Below the pieces are notes generated by a model that saw only the letters and a list, made by a program, of their open reading frames with translations, did no database searches and was not told where the DNA came from. A stretch of DNA of 8,764 nucleotides from Firmicutes bacterium UBA3932 (lineage in GTDB: Bacteria; Bacillota; Clostridia; Peptostreptococcales; Anaerovoracaceae): the NCBI GenBank assembly GCA_002385825.1, contig DGEG01000095.1, positions 1-8,764 on the forward strand, written 5' to 3'. The position numbers and the translations under genes were made by a program. Positions 1-6,823 of this stretch are shown here, piece by piece; within the stretch, counting starts at the first letter, position 1, and the number at the start of each line of letters is the position of its first letter.

Positions 1-98
1 GAATGCTTAAATACTTTGCGGCGGAGGGGATAGTGGAGCTGTTCCGGGGCGGAATTTTGTTGAAAGATACGGATAAGTTGACGCGGATGACAAACTAA
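1..98 (+). CDS. 3' end of an upstream gene, possibly a Crp/Fnr-family regulator (partial)
   Basis: An open frame enters from the left edge (codons in phase with position 3) and stops at TAA 96-98, giving about 31 C-terminal residues that include YFAAEGIVELFRGGILLKD. This resembles the last part of the winged helix-turn-helix of Crp/Fnr regulators, where a helix ending in 'EGxIEL.RG' leads into a beta-hairpin wing, then 'I.I.D...L' and the C-terminus. The match is to a short, weakly conserved segment, so another winged-helix regulator is possible. Being immediately upstream and co-directional, with only about 50 bases to the ATPase start, it may share a transcript with the exporter and might regulate it; that link is inference. 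The rest of the gene lies outside the window. Confidence 0.5.
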   Translation, partial: MLKYFAAEGIVELFRGGILLKDTDKLTRMTN

Positions 99-125
99 GA
101 TGTCAAAAGAGCGCCTTACATCTTA
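96..125 (+). other. Stem-loop between the upstream gene and the ABC ATPase
   Basis: TAAGATGT (96-103, beginning with the upstream stop codon) is perfectly complementary to ACATCTTA (118-125). Inside, AAG (107-109) can pair with CTT (115-117), giving about 11 bp with a three-base bulge and a five-base loop. No T-run follows, so it is a poor intrinsic terminator. It may be an intercistronic mRNA hairpin or a DNA-binding site. It ends just before a possible TTG start at 126, which argues for initiation further downstream at 150. Confidence 0.35.
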
Positions 126-149
126 TTGGGAAGCATCGGGGGAGAAATT

Positions 150-914
150 ATGATTGGGGAAACTATGCTAAAAGTTGAGAATGTTACCAAACGTTACGGC
201 AAGGTGGTTGCCAACGACAACATCAGCTTTCAAGTAGGACAAGGTCAGATAGCGCTGCTGTTAGGTCCCAACGGTGCCGGCAAGTCTACAATTATAAAGT
301 GCATAGTCGGTTTACTCCGGTTTTCGGGACGGATCGAAGTGGATGGGAAACACAATAAATCCCTGGAGGCGAAGAGGGTTTTGGGATATGTTCCTGAAAT
401 GCCGGCGATCTATGACTTGTTGACAGTCGATGAGCATATGGAGTTTATCCGGCGGGCATACAGGCTCCCCGATGACGGTTATGACCGGGTGTTGTTGGAA
501 CGGTTCGAGCTGCTGGATAAGAAAGATAAATTGGGAAAAGAGCTGTCGAAAGGTATGCAGCAGAAGCTTTCCATCTGCTGCGCTTTGCTTCACAGACCCA
601 AAGTCATCGTGCTCGACGAGCCCATGGTGGGGCTTGATCCTCGTGCCATCAAAGAATTGAAACAATTGCTAAAGGAACTTCGCAGCGAAGGGGCGGCCAT
701 ACTGATCAGCACTCACATGCTGGACAGCGTGGACGAGTATTGGGATGTGGCCCACATTATGGTTAAAGGCTCTTTTGCCGCAACCCGTTATTCCCGCGGC
801 GATGCTGAATCCGGAGAGGAAACAAACCTGGAAGAGCTGTTTTTCCGTATTACCGAGGGTAGTGGTGCAGAAAGAGGAACAGCGAATGAAGGCGGCGAGG
901 GGACGGAGAAATGA
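150..914 (+). CDS. ABC transporter ATP-binding protein (ABC-2-type exporter ATPase)
   Basis: This is the cytoplasmic ATPase of a probable ABC exporter, 254 residues from the chosen start. Visible motifs are Walker A GPNGAGKST (39-47), a Q-loop region GYVPE with Glu (83) where many ATPases have Gln, signature LSKGMQQK (132-139), Walker B VIVLDEP (152-158) with catalytic Glu157, D-loop GLDP (161-164) and switch His189 in ISTHM. The tail contains NLEELFFRIT, the 'LEELF' C-terminal helix common in drug/antibiotic-type exporter ATPases. The frame is open to a TTG at 126, but ATG 150 is preferred because GGGGGAG (138-144) lies 5 bases upstream; ATG 165 is also possible. The stop overlaps the next start as ATGA (911-914), so the permease is almost certainly translationally coupled and its partner. 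Substrate is unknown. Confidence 0.93.
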   Translation: MIGETMLKVENVTKRYGKVVANDNISFQVGQGQIALLLGPNGAGKSTIIKCIVGLLRFSGRIEVDGKHNKSLEAKRVLGYVPEMPAIYDLLTVDEHMEFIRRAYRLPDDGYDRVLLERFELLDKKDKLGKELSKGMQQKLSICCALLHRPKVIVLDEPMVGLDPRAIKELKQLLKELRSEGAAILISTHMLDSVDEYWDVAHIMVKGSFAATRYSRGDAESGEETNLEELFFRITEGSGAERGTANEGGEGTEK

Positions 915-2491
915 GGGCATTATTCTATATTTTGCTGATCCGGTTTAAGAATCGAATCAAATCTCTTGTAAAAAGCCCCGGAGCCTTAATCCTGATCGTC
1001 ATACTGCTTGCCCTTTTATTGCTCCCGGTGCTGACAGGAGATCACGGTTCCGTCGATGAAAGGACGGACTATCGCTCCATGGAGGAAGTATACGCCATTA
1101 TGACGGTGTTTTATTGTATTGCTTTTGTCATGGGGAGCTACAGCGGCCTTTCCAAGGGCGCCAGTTTGTATTCCATGCCCGACATAAATCTTGTCTTTAC
1201 TTCGCCCATTTCAGCGAAAAAAGTGCTGTTCTACGGTTTAATACAGCAGATGGGAACTTCTCTGTTCGTCGGCTTCTTTATATTGTATCAGTACGGATGG
1301 ATGCATAATACTTACGGCATATTTATGGGCGGTCTGGCTTTGATCTTGCTCGGATATGCGGCTACTGTGTTCTGCGGCCAGCTTACGGCCATGGTCCTAT
1401 ATTCATTAACCACAGGAGATGAAAGGAAAAGCAACGGGGCAAAGGCGGCCTTTCTGGCTGTCAGCGGCCTGGCGGCGCTGTATCTGCTCATCTCCGTCTA
1501 CCCGGAAAGAGGCCGGTGGCTGGAAACCGCCGTATCCGTCCTTAACGGATTCCCAATGAAGCTCTTCCCTGTAGGCGGGTGGGCCCAGTCTGCCATTGTA
1601 GGAATCATGGCGCACAATTGGATGAACCTGGCCTTCGGGTTAGGGGCGTTACTGCTTTATACCGCAATATTGGTTGGGTTCATGGCAAAGGGCGATGTTG
1701 ATTTTTATGAAGACGTGCTTAGGTCGGCTGAGATTACTTACAGCGCCATTGCCGCCAGCAAGCAAGGCCGCTTTGACGGGGCTATGGTACAAAACGTAAA
1801 AGTGGGCAAAACCGGTATAGGAAAAGGCTTCGGTGCGGACAGTTTTTATTATAAACACCGGCTGGAGAGCCGGCGCGCCAAACTTTTTCTGCTGGATCGT
1901 ACTTCCGTCATTTTTATTTTGATAATCATCGCTTTTGCCTTTTTTATGAGGAGCGCAGGCATCATCCCTGCATTTATCTTTGCCACGTACATGCAGATTT
2001 TCAGCGTGGCGTTGGGGCGCTGGATCCGGGAACTGATGCTTCCTTATATTTACATGGTTCCCGAGCCCTCGTTTATCAAATTGCTTCACTGTCTCCGCGA
2101 AAGCCTGCTGCGGATCGTAGCGGATGCTGTGGTGTTATTTATTCCTATAGCTTTTATGCTTAAACTAAGCCCGGCGGAAACCATGGTTTGCATTGGGGCA
2201 AGAATTTCCTACGGCCTGTTGTTCACTTCAGGCAACATCGTGGTACAGCGGTTTTTCAGTGGTCTGACATTAAAGCTGTTGTCCTTGTTCTTCTATTTCG
2301 TCACCATGGTGCTCTTAATTTTGCCCGGCATCGGTGTCGTCGCTCTGCTTATGTTTTTAGACATTCAAATTATTCCGGCGAACGTTCAAATATTTTCGGC
2401 TTTGATTCTGTGCAACCTATTGGTGTCACTGGTAACTGTGTTTATATGCAGAAATATGTTGGAATATTCTGAGATGAATTATCCCGGCTGA
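911..2491 (+). CDS. Putative ABC exporter membrane protein (permease partner)
   Basis: A 526-residue integral membrane protein that probably forms the transmembrane part of the exporter with the ATPase just upstream, whose stop it overlaps by four bases. Hydrophobic segments appear near residues 24-41, 61-79, 106-126, 137-163, 178-196, 237-257, 332-347, 350-368, 397-417, 424-442, 455-484 and 491-513, so about 11-12 spans. A long polar stretch at 258-330 separates the two halves. The segment SMPDINLVFTSPISAKKVL (88-106) resembles the 'MPDvNlLFtSPisp..vL.YgL' region that I associate with the Clostridia/Bacilli putative ABC exporter family (Pfam ABC_export). The N-terminal RFKNRIKSLVKSP is the usual positive pre-TM1 segment. 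Phe codons are mixed TTT/TTC, unlike oppA. No specificity determinant is recognisable; lipid, peptide or drug export are all open. It is probably not an importer, because no binding protein is encoded beside it. Confidence 0.85.
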   Translation: MRALFYILLIRFKNRIKSLVKSPGALILIVILLALLLLPVLTGDHGSVDERTDYRSMEEVYAIMTVFYCIAFVMGSYSGLSKGASLYSMPDINLVFTSPISAKKVLFYGLIQQMGTSLFVGFFILYQYGWMHNTYGIFMGGLALILLGYAATVFCGQLTAMVLYSLTTGDERKSNGAKAAFLAVSGLAALYLLISVYPERGRWLETAVSVLNGFPMKLFPVGGWAQSAIVGIMAHNWMNLAFGLGALLLYTAILVGFMAKGDVDFYEDVLRSAEITYSAIAASKQGRFDGAMVQNVKVGKTGIGKGFGADSFYYKHRLESRRAKLFLLDRTSVIFILIIIAFAFFMRSAGIIPAFIFATYMQIFSVALGRWIRELMLPYIYMVPEPSFIKLLHCLRESLLRIVADAVVLFIPIAFMLKLSPAETMVCIGARISYGLLFTSGNIVVQRFFSGLTLKLLSLFFYFVTMVLLILPGIGVVALLMFLDIQIIPANVQIFSALILCNLLVSLVTVFICRNMLEYSEMNYPG

Positions 2492-2518
2492 AATCATCAA
2501 CGCGATGAAGCGATAAAG

Positions 2519-2548
2519 GCGGAAAGTGTTGAAATTTACCGTTTCCGC
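2519..2548 (+). terminator. Weak possible terminator hairpin after the exporter permease
   Basis: GCGGAAA (2519-2525) is complementary to TTTCCGC (2542-2548), a 7-bp stem with a 16-base loop, 28 bases after the permease stop. The only T-rich stretch is CTTCTTTTCTT at 2563-2573, about 15 bases downstream and overlapping the -35 element of the opp promoter. It is positioned sensibly between two transcription units but is a poor match to an intrinsic terminator. Confidence 0.25.
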
Positions 2549-2571
2549 ATTCTGGCAAAGGCCTTCTTTTC

Positions 2572-2600
2572 TTGACGTATTCAGTAAACAAGTATAGAAT
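2572..2600 (+). promoter_or_regulatory. Promoter of the oppBCDF operon (sigma-A type)
   Basis: TTGACG (2572-2577, five of six bases of the -35 consensus) is followed after a 17-base spacer by TAGAAT (2595-2600, five of six of the -10 consensus). Transcription would start near 2607, leaving an A-rich leader of about 70 bases before oppB. TATAGA (2593-2598) offers a second -10 register with 15-base spacing. No clear operator or riboswitch-like fold is visible between it and oppB. Confidence 0.7.
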
Positions 2601-2675
2601 TATAACGTGCAGTTTGAAAAAAACACAAAAAAATCAACGACTAGAATAATATAGAAAATTGGAGATGTATTAATT

Positions 2676-3611
2676 ATGATGAAATTCATCGCAAAGCGCG
2701 TAGCTCAGGCGTTGATAGTAATATTTCTGATTACGTGCATTACTTTTCTTTTGATGAATTTGGTGCCGGGAGGTCCCTTCCTGAGTGAAAAGAGTCCCTC
2801 TCCTCAGGTATTAGCAGCTTTGGAAGCGAAATATGGATTGGACAAGCCCGTTCCGGTTCAGCTGAAGAATTACATAGTACACGCGCTTCAAGGGGATTTC
2901 GGTGTATCGATGAAGATGCAGAAGAACCGGCCCGTTGGTACCATTATTATGGAGATGTTTCCCGTTTCGGCCAAGGTGGGCATAATCGCCCTGGTGGGCG
3001 CGGTTCTCATTGGTGTACCCATCGGATGTATTGCCGCTTACTACAGGGGAACCTGGATAGACAGCGCCCTCCGGGTTTTGACTACTATAGGGGTTTCCAT
3101 TCCCGGTTTTGTAGTGGCTACCGTGCTGTTGATTCTGCTGGGTTCTACATGGAAACTGCTTCCCACGGTAGGATTGACCAGCTGGAAGAGCTATATCATG
3201 CCTTGTTTCAGCTTGGCTTTCTATCCCATGTGTTATATCGGCAGGCTGGCCCGTTCCAGCATGCTGGATGTCATCAATCAGGAATATATCCGGACTGCAA
3301 AGGCTAAAGGTGTTCCTACATTTAAAATCGTTTTCAAGCATGCGCTGCGGAACGCTTTTATCCCGGTTTTGACATATTTGGGTCCGTTGACCGCCGGAAT
3401 TCTTACTGGAGGTTTTGTCGTGGAGACGGTGTTCAATATTCCCGGACTGGGAAGATATTTTGTCCAGAGCATTTTGAATCGTGATTACCCCATTATCATG
3501 GGCACAACCATATTCCTGGCGTCTTTCATTGTAACCATGACGCTTGTGGTAGATATTCTGTATAAAGCTGTCGATCCGCGGATCGATCTTGCGAAAGGAG
3601 GATCGAGATAA
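2676..3611 (+). CDS. oppB: Oligopeptide ABC transporter permease OppB
   Basis: One of two channel-forming subunits of an oligopeptide importer; it pairs with OppC in the cytoplasmic membrane. At 311 residues it has the usual OppB/DppB length. TM1 (about 9-30) is followed by the extracytoplasmic segment with LVPGGPF (29-35) and KYGLDKPVPVQ (52-62), which is typical of the OppB/DppB N-terminal region. The binding-protein-dependent permease domain follows, with spans near 100-122, 135-157, 172-190, 228-250 and 275-297. The EAA loop that docks on the ATPase is EYIRTAKAKGVPTFKIVFKH (203-222), and the C-terminus DPRIDL (300-305) is characteristic. The start is the first of two ATGs; GGAG (2661-2664) sits 11 bases upstream, a rather long spacing. 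The stop overlaps the oppC start by one base (TAATG), and the gene opens the operon behind the 2572 promoter. Gene name is by family resemblance; a DppB-like specificity cannot be excluded. Confidence 0.95.
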   Translation: MMKFIAKRVAQALIVIFLITCITFLLMNLVPGGPFLSEKSPSPQVLAALEAKYGLDKPVPVQLKNYIVHALQGDFGVSMKMQKNRPVGTIIMEMFPVSAKVGIIALVGAVLIGVPIGCIAAYYRGTWIDSALRVLTTIGVSIPGFVVATVLLILLGSTWKLLPTVGLTSWKSYIMPCFSLAFYPMCYIGRLARSSMLDVINQEYIRTAKAKGVPTFKIVFKHALRNAFIPVLTYLGPLTAGILTGGFVVETVFNIPGLGRYFVQSILNRDYPIIMGTTIFLASFIVTMTLVVDILYKAVDPRIDLAKGGSR

Positions 3612-4666
3612 TGCGGATACATAAATTTTTCGGAGTTTTCCCTTTCCCCACATGGCAGATGGATGTGGACGGAGTATTAGGACAACAAACCTATAAAGAT
3701 GACGATTTTGAAAAGGCAGGGGCTGATGAAAAAGAGAGTTTTATCGAAATGAAGCCCAGCCTTTCTTACTGGCAGGATGCATGGAGGCGTCTTAAAAAGA
3801 ACCAGGTGGCTATGGTGTCCCTGTTCATCATTATTCTGATGATCTTGTTCGCATTTGTGGGACCCTTATTTTATGACTACGATTATACTACGCAATTTCG
3901 CGGTGAGGAAAATATAGATCCTAACTGGAGATATCCCTTCGGAACCGATAACCACGGCCGCGATCTGTTTGTGCGCACCATGTTCGGGGCTCGAATTTCA
4001 CTGGTCATAGGTATTGTGGCCAGCCTGATCGTATTGGTCATCGGTTCTACCTACGGAGCTATCTCCGGATATTTCGGCGGTCGGGTAGATGATATCATGA
4101 TGCGTATAGTGGAATTGATATACTCCGTACCCGATATATTGGTAGTGTTGCTATTGTCTACAGCGTTGAAGCCGGCTCTGACGGAGTGGTTTAACACCTC
4201 TACCAGTCAATTAGCCAAAGCGCTTTCTGTTTTGGGGCCCAGTTTGATAGCGATTTTTATCGCTTTCGGGCTTCTGTACTGGGTCGGAATGGCTCGTATC
4301 ATCCGGGGACAGGTGTTGATGCTGAAGGAACAGGAGTACGTGACGGCGGCAAAAGCCCTTGGCGCATCCAGCTCCAGGGTAATCAGGCGCCACTTGCTTC
4401 CCAACTGCATCGGGCAGATTATAGTCACCACCTGCCTGCAGATTCCGGCAGCAATATTCCTGGAATCCTTCCTGTCCTTCTTAGGCGTGGGAGTTTCTGC
4501 TCCGTTGACCAGCCTGGGTTCTATGTCTTCGGACGCTCTCGGCGGCATGTACACTTATCCTCACAGGTTGATAATTCCGGCTACGCTGCTGAGCTTGTTG
4601 ATTTTATCCCTGAACCTCTTCGGGGACGGACTGAGGGACGCGCTGGATCCCCGTTTGAAGAAATAG
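3611..4666 (+). CDS. oppC: Oligopeptide ABC transporter permease OppC
   Basis: This is the second channel subunit, partner of OppB, 351 residues. The block PSLSYWQDAWRRLKKNQVAM (49-68) leads into TM1 (about 69-87), as in many Clostridia OppC proteins. The family hallmark YPFGTDNHGRDLF is at 108-120, further spans lie near 130-153, 171-187, 211-228, 266-289 and 321-338, and the EAA loop EYVTAAKALGASSSRVIRRH is at 242-261. It ends in the typical LRDALDPRLKK. The region 184-212 between spans is an insert relative to short DppC proteins. AAAGGAGG (3594-3601), 9 bases upstream, supports the start at 3611. This adds about 30 residues beginning MRIHKFFGVFPFPTWQ ahead of the point where homologues usually begin; ATG 3659 lacks a ribosome site. 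Translation is probably coupled to oppB. Confidence 0.95.
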   Translation: MRIHKFFGVFPFPTWQMDVDGVLGQQTYKDDDFEKAGADEKESFIEMKPSLSYWQDAWRRLKKNQVAMVSLFIIILMILFAFVGPLFYDYDYTTQFRGEENIDPNWRYPFGTDNHGRDLFVRTMFGARISLVIGIVASLIVLVIGSTYGAISGYFGGRVDDIMMRIVELIYSVPDILVVLLLSTALKPALTEWFNTSTSQLAKALSVLGPSLIAIFIAFGLLYWVGMARIIRGQVLMLKEQEYVTAAKALGASSSRVIRRHLLPNCIGQIIVTTCLQIPAAIFLESFLSFLGVGVSAPLTSLGSMSSDALGGMYTYPHRLIIPATLLSLLILSLNLFGDGLRDALDPRLKK

Positions 4667-4676
4667 GGAAAGAAAG

Positions 4677-5732
4677 TTGGATAACAATATGAATAATATG
4701 GTTAACAATATGGATAAAAAGAATCAAAAATTATTGGAAGTAAAGGACTTGAGGGTTTCCTTCTTTACGCCTGTAGGTGAGGTGAAAGCCGTAGGCGGTA
4801 TTTCCTATGACCTGAATTACGGTGAAGTAATGGGGATCGTAGGCGAATCGGGAAGCGGAAAGAGCGTGGAAGCCTATGCCATCATGGGATTGCTGCAGAG
4901 CCCCGGCAAAGTGGTGGGTGGATCCATCACCTTTGACGGGGAGGATGTGCTTGCTAAAAGCGAGAAAGAGATGCAGGCATTCCGCGGAAACCAGGTCAGC
5001 ATGATTTTCCAGAATCCCATGACCTGCCTCAATCCGGTTTACACTATAGGAGATCAGCTCATAGAGGCCATCCGCTGTCACAAGAAGATATCGAAGGCGG
5101 AAGCCAGGGAGAAATCCATCGAAATGCTCAAGCTGGTCGGTATCAACAATCCGGAAAGGCGTATGAATCAATATCCTCATGAATTTTCCGGCGGTATGCG
5201 CCAGAGGGTCATGATTGCCATGGGGTTGATCTGCGATCCAAAAATGCTGATAGCTGACGAGCCTACCACGGCCCTGGACGTTACCATTCAGGCTCAGATT
5301 ATTGAGCTTATGAAAGATATACAGCAAAAGACCCAGATGGCCATTATTTTCATCACCCACAATCTGGGCGTGGTGGCTGAAATCTGCGACAGGGTAACCG
5401 TAATGTACGCCGGTAAAATTGTCGAGCAGGGGAACGTGGAAGATATCTTCTATCGTCCTCATCATCCTTATACGATGGGACTCCTGCGCTCCATGCCCAG
5501 ACTTGACGCAGAAGAATACGAAAGGCTGATTCCCATTGAAGGAACGCCGGTGGATATGCTCAATCCCCCCGCCGGATGTCCCTTCGGACCGCGCTGTGAG
5601 CACTGTATGAAAATCTGTCTGCGCAGGGAGCCTCCGCAGATCGATCTCGGTAACGGGCACACGGCGGCTTGCTGGTTGCTTGTGGACGAGGCAAAAAGAC
5701 TGGCTAAGAAGGAGGAAACTCCCAATGAATAA
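4677..5732 (+). CDS. oppD: Oligopeptide ABC transporter ATP-binding protein OppD
   Basis: This is one of two ATPases energising the importer; it works as a heterodimer with OppF against the OppB/OppC loops. In the 351-residue product, Walker A is GESGSGKS (56-63), the Q-loop is at Gln112 in FQNPMTCLNP, the signature FSGGMRQR is at 170-177, Walker B LIADEP (191-196) carries Glu195, the D-loop is ALD (199-201), and switch His228 is in ITHN. The C-terminal oligopeptide-transporter domain has PHHPYTMGLL (261-270) and cysteines 301, 307, 310, 314 and 332. Most of these match the motif that holds a [4Fe-4S] cluster in some OppD/DppD structures. The start is taken as TTG 4677 because AGGGA (4665-4669) lies 7 bases upstream. 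In-frame ATGs at 4689, 4698 and 4710 have no good site of their own. The N-terminus is an unusual Asn/Met repeat. Its last 8 bases overlap oppF. Confidence 0.95.
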   Translation: MDNNMNNMVNNMDKKNQKLLEVKDLRVSFFTPVGEVKAVGGISYDLNYGEVMGIVGESGSGKSVEAYAIMGLLQSPGKVVGGSITFDGEDVLAKSEKEMQAFRGNQVSMIFQNPMTCLNPVYTIGDQLIEAIRCHKKISKAEAREKSIEMLKLVGINNPERRMNQYPHEFSGGMRQRVMIAMGLICDPKMLIADEPTTALDVTIQAQIIELMKDIQQKTQMAIIFITHNLGVVAEICDRVTVMYAGKIVEQGNVEDIFYRPHHPYTMGLLRSMPRLDAEEYERLIPIEGTPVDMLNPPAGCPFGPRCEHCMKICLRREPPQIDLGNGHTAACWLLVDEAKRLAKKEETPNE

Positions 5733-6687
5733 TAATGATTTGATCCGGGTTGAAAACCTGAGAAAATATTTCAGTATAAAGATGGGCTTCATGAAGTACC
5801 ACTATGTCCAAGCGGTGGAAGATGCCAACTTTAGCATAAAGAAAGGCGAAACCCTGGGACTTGTAGGAGAATCGGGTTGCGGGAAAACAACCCTTGGAAG
5901 AACCATTCTCCGCCTCCATGAGCCCACTTCCGGAAAGATATTCTATGACGGGGAAGATATCACCAACGTCAGGATGCTCCCTTACCGTCGCAAAATGCAG
6001 ATTATCTTTCAGGATCCTTCCGCTTCTCTCGACCCGCGCATGACCGTAGGCGAGACCATAGGCGAAGCCATTGACATCCACAAACTGGCCGACAGCAGGA
6101 AGGATCGGTCCGATCGGATCCATAAGTTGTTGACCCAGGTGGGACTGAACAGCGAACATGCCAATCGCTATCCCCATGAGTTTTCAGGAGGGCAGCAGCA
6201 GCGCATCGGCATCGCCAGGGCTTTGGCCGTGCAGCCCGAGTTCATTGTCTGCGACGAGCCGGTGTCCGCCCTGGATGTATCCATACAGTCACAGATTGTA
6301 AACATGCTTGAAGACATGCAGCAGGAGATGGGCCTGACCTATCTCTTTATCGCCCACGACATATCCGTGGTCAAGCATATATCAAATCGTATAGGGGTCA
6401 TGTACCTTGGGAATGTAGTGGAGCTGGCTGAGAGCAATGAGCTATATAATAATCCGCTGCATCCCTATACCAAGACTCTCATGTCTGCGGTGCCGGTACC
6501 GGATCCCAAGATAAGCCGCGAACGAAAGAGGATTATACTGGAAGGCGATATTCCGAGCCCGATGAATCCGCCTTCGGGCTGCCGGTTCCATACCCGGTGT
6601 CCCTATGCGATTTCCCGCTGCAAAGAGGAGATTCCTGCCTGGAGGGAGTTGGCTCCCGATCACTTTGCCGCATGTCACATTATCTGA
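5725..6687 (+). CDS. oppF: Oligopeptide ABC transporter ATP-binding protein OppF
   Basis: This is the second ATPase of the importer and partner of OppD, 320 residues. Walker A GESGCGKTT is at 48-56, Gln96 of the Q-loop in IFQDPSASLDPRM (94-106) is typical of OppF/DppF, signature FSGGQQQR is at 153-160, Walker B FIVCDEP (173-179) carries Glu178, the D-loop is ALD (182-184), and switch His211 is in IAHD. The C-terminal domain has LHPYTKTLMSAVP (245-257) and cysteines 286, 292, 299 and 317, the four-cysteine pattern linked to an Fe-S cluster in related proteins. ATG 5725 is chosen because AAGGAGG (5709-5715) is 9 bases upstream. The frame is open further into oppD, but the residues before Met do not fit the family. 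The 8-base overlap with oppD points to coupled, roughly equal synthesis of the two ATPases. No convincing terminator follows. Confidence 0.95.
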   Translation: MNNNDLIRVENLRKYFSIKMGFMKYHYVQAVEDANFSIKKGETLGLVGESGCGKTTLGRTILRLHEPTSGKIFYDGEDITNVRMLPYRRKMQIIFQDPSASLDPRMTVGETIGEAIDIHKLADSRKDRSDRIHKLLTQVGLNSEHANRYPHEFSGGQQQRIGIARALAVQPEFIVCDEPVSALDVSIQSQIVNMLEDMQQEMGLTYLFIAHDISVVKHISNRIGVMYLGNVVELAESNELYNNPLHPYTKTLMSAVPVPDPKISRERKRIILEGDIPSPMNPPSGCRFHTRCPYAISRCKEEIPAWRELAPDHFAACHII

Positions 6688-6754
6688 TCCTGAAAAGTTG
6701 GATAATAACTGCCCGGGAAACCCCGGAGCCGGCGCTGGAATCGACAAATGTGGC

Positions 6755-6783
6755 TTTACTTCGGCAGGCTAATAATGTATACT
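6755..6783 (+). promoter_or_regulatory. Promoter for oppA
   Basis: TTTACT (6755-6760, four of six -35 bases), a 17-base spacer and TATACT (6778-6783, five of six -10 bases) make a credible sigma-A-type promoter in the oppF-oppA gap. TG at 6776-6777 directly precedes the -10. Transcription would begin at about 6788-6790, leaving a leader of about 190 bases. It would allow oppA to be expressed separately from, and in excess of, the membrane complex. Confidence 0.6.
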
Positions 6784-6790
6784 TTGTATG

Positions 6791-6810
6791 TATTTTATGT
6801 TAATAAAATA
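6791..6810 (+). promoter_or_regulatory. Perfect AT-rich inverted repeat at the oppA transcript start
   Basis: TATTTTAT (6791-6798) and ATAAAATA (6803-6810) are exact inverted copies separated by GTTA. The element starts 7 bases after the -10 hexamer, so it would cover the first ~20 transcribed bases. A repressor bound here would block initiation or escape; alternatively the RNA would form a short 5' hairpin that protects the message. It does not fit the CodY consensus well, and no protein can be assigned. Confidence 0.45.
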
Positions 6811-6823
6811 GCAATATGAACAA

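Noticed and set aside
126..149. TTG at 126 as the start of the ABC ATPase
   Set aside because: It sits directly behind a hairpin and has no ribosome binding site, and the eight extra residues do not resemble the family. ATG 150 has GGGGGAG upstream.
2665..2673. Minimal open frame ATG-TAT-TAA just before oppB
   Set aside because: Its ATG overlaps the GGAG that serves oppB and has no ribosome site of its own. It is too short to regard as more than chance.
2811..3653. Minus-strand open frame of about 280 codons opposite oppB
   Set aside because: Shadow of OppB; low-complexity composition, no domain, and no promoter or ribosome site seen.
4731..5792. Long minus-strand open frame opposite oppD, about 353 codons
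   Set aside because: It lies entirely over conserved OppD/OppF coding sequence, its translation is rich in His, Arg and Ser without recognisable domains, and such shadows arise when the sense frame avoids the codons that read as stops in reverse.
4673..6705. Shared 12-mer AAAGTTGGATAA at the oppD start (4673-4684) and after oppF (6694-6705)
   Set aside because: The second copy opens only a 24-codon TTG frame (6698-6772) without a ribosome site. A single 12-base match in an A/T-rich context is not strong evidence of duplication.
6713..6726. Hairpin CCGGG/CCCGG after oppF as an operon terminator
   Set aside because: Only 5 bp with a four-base loop, and followed by GC-rich sequence instead of a T-run.
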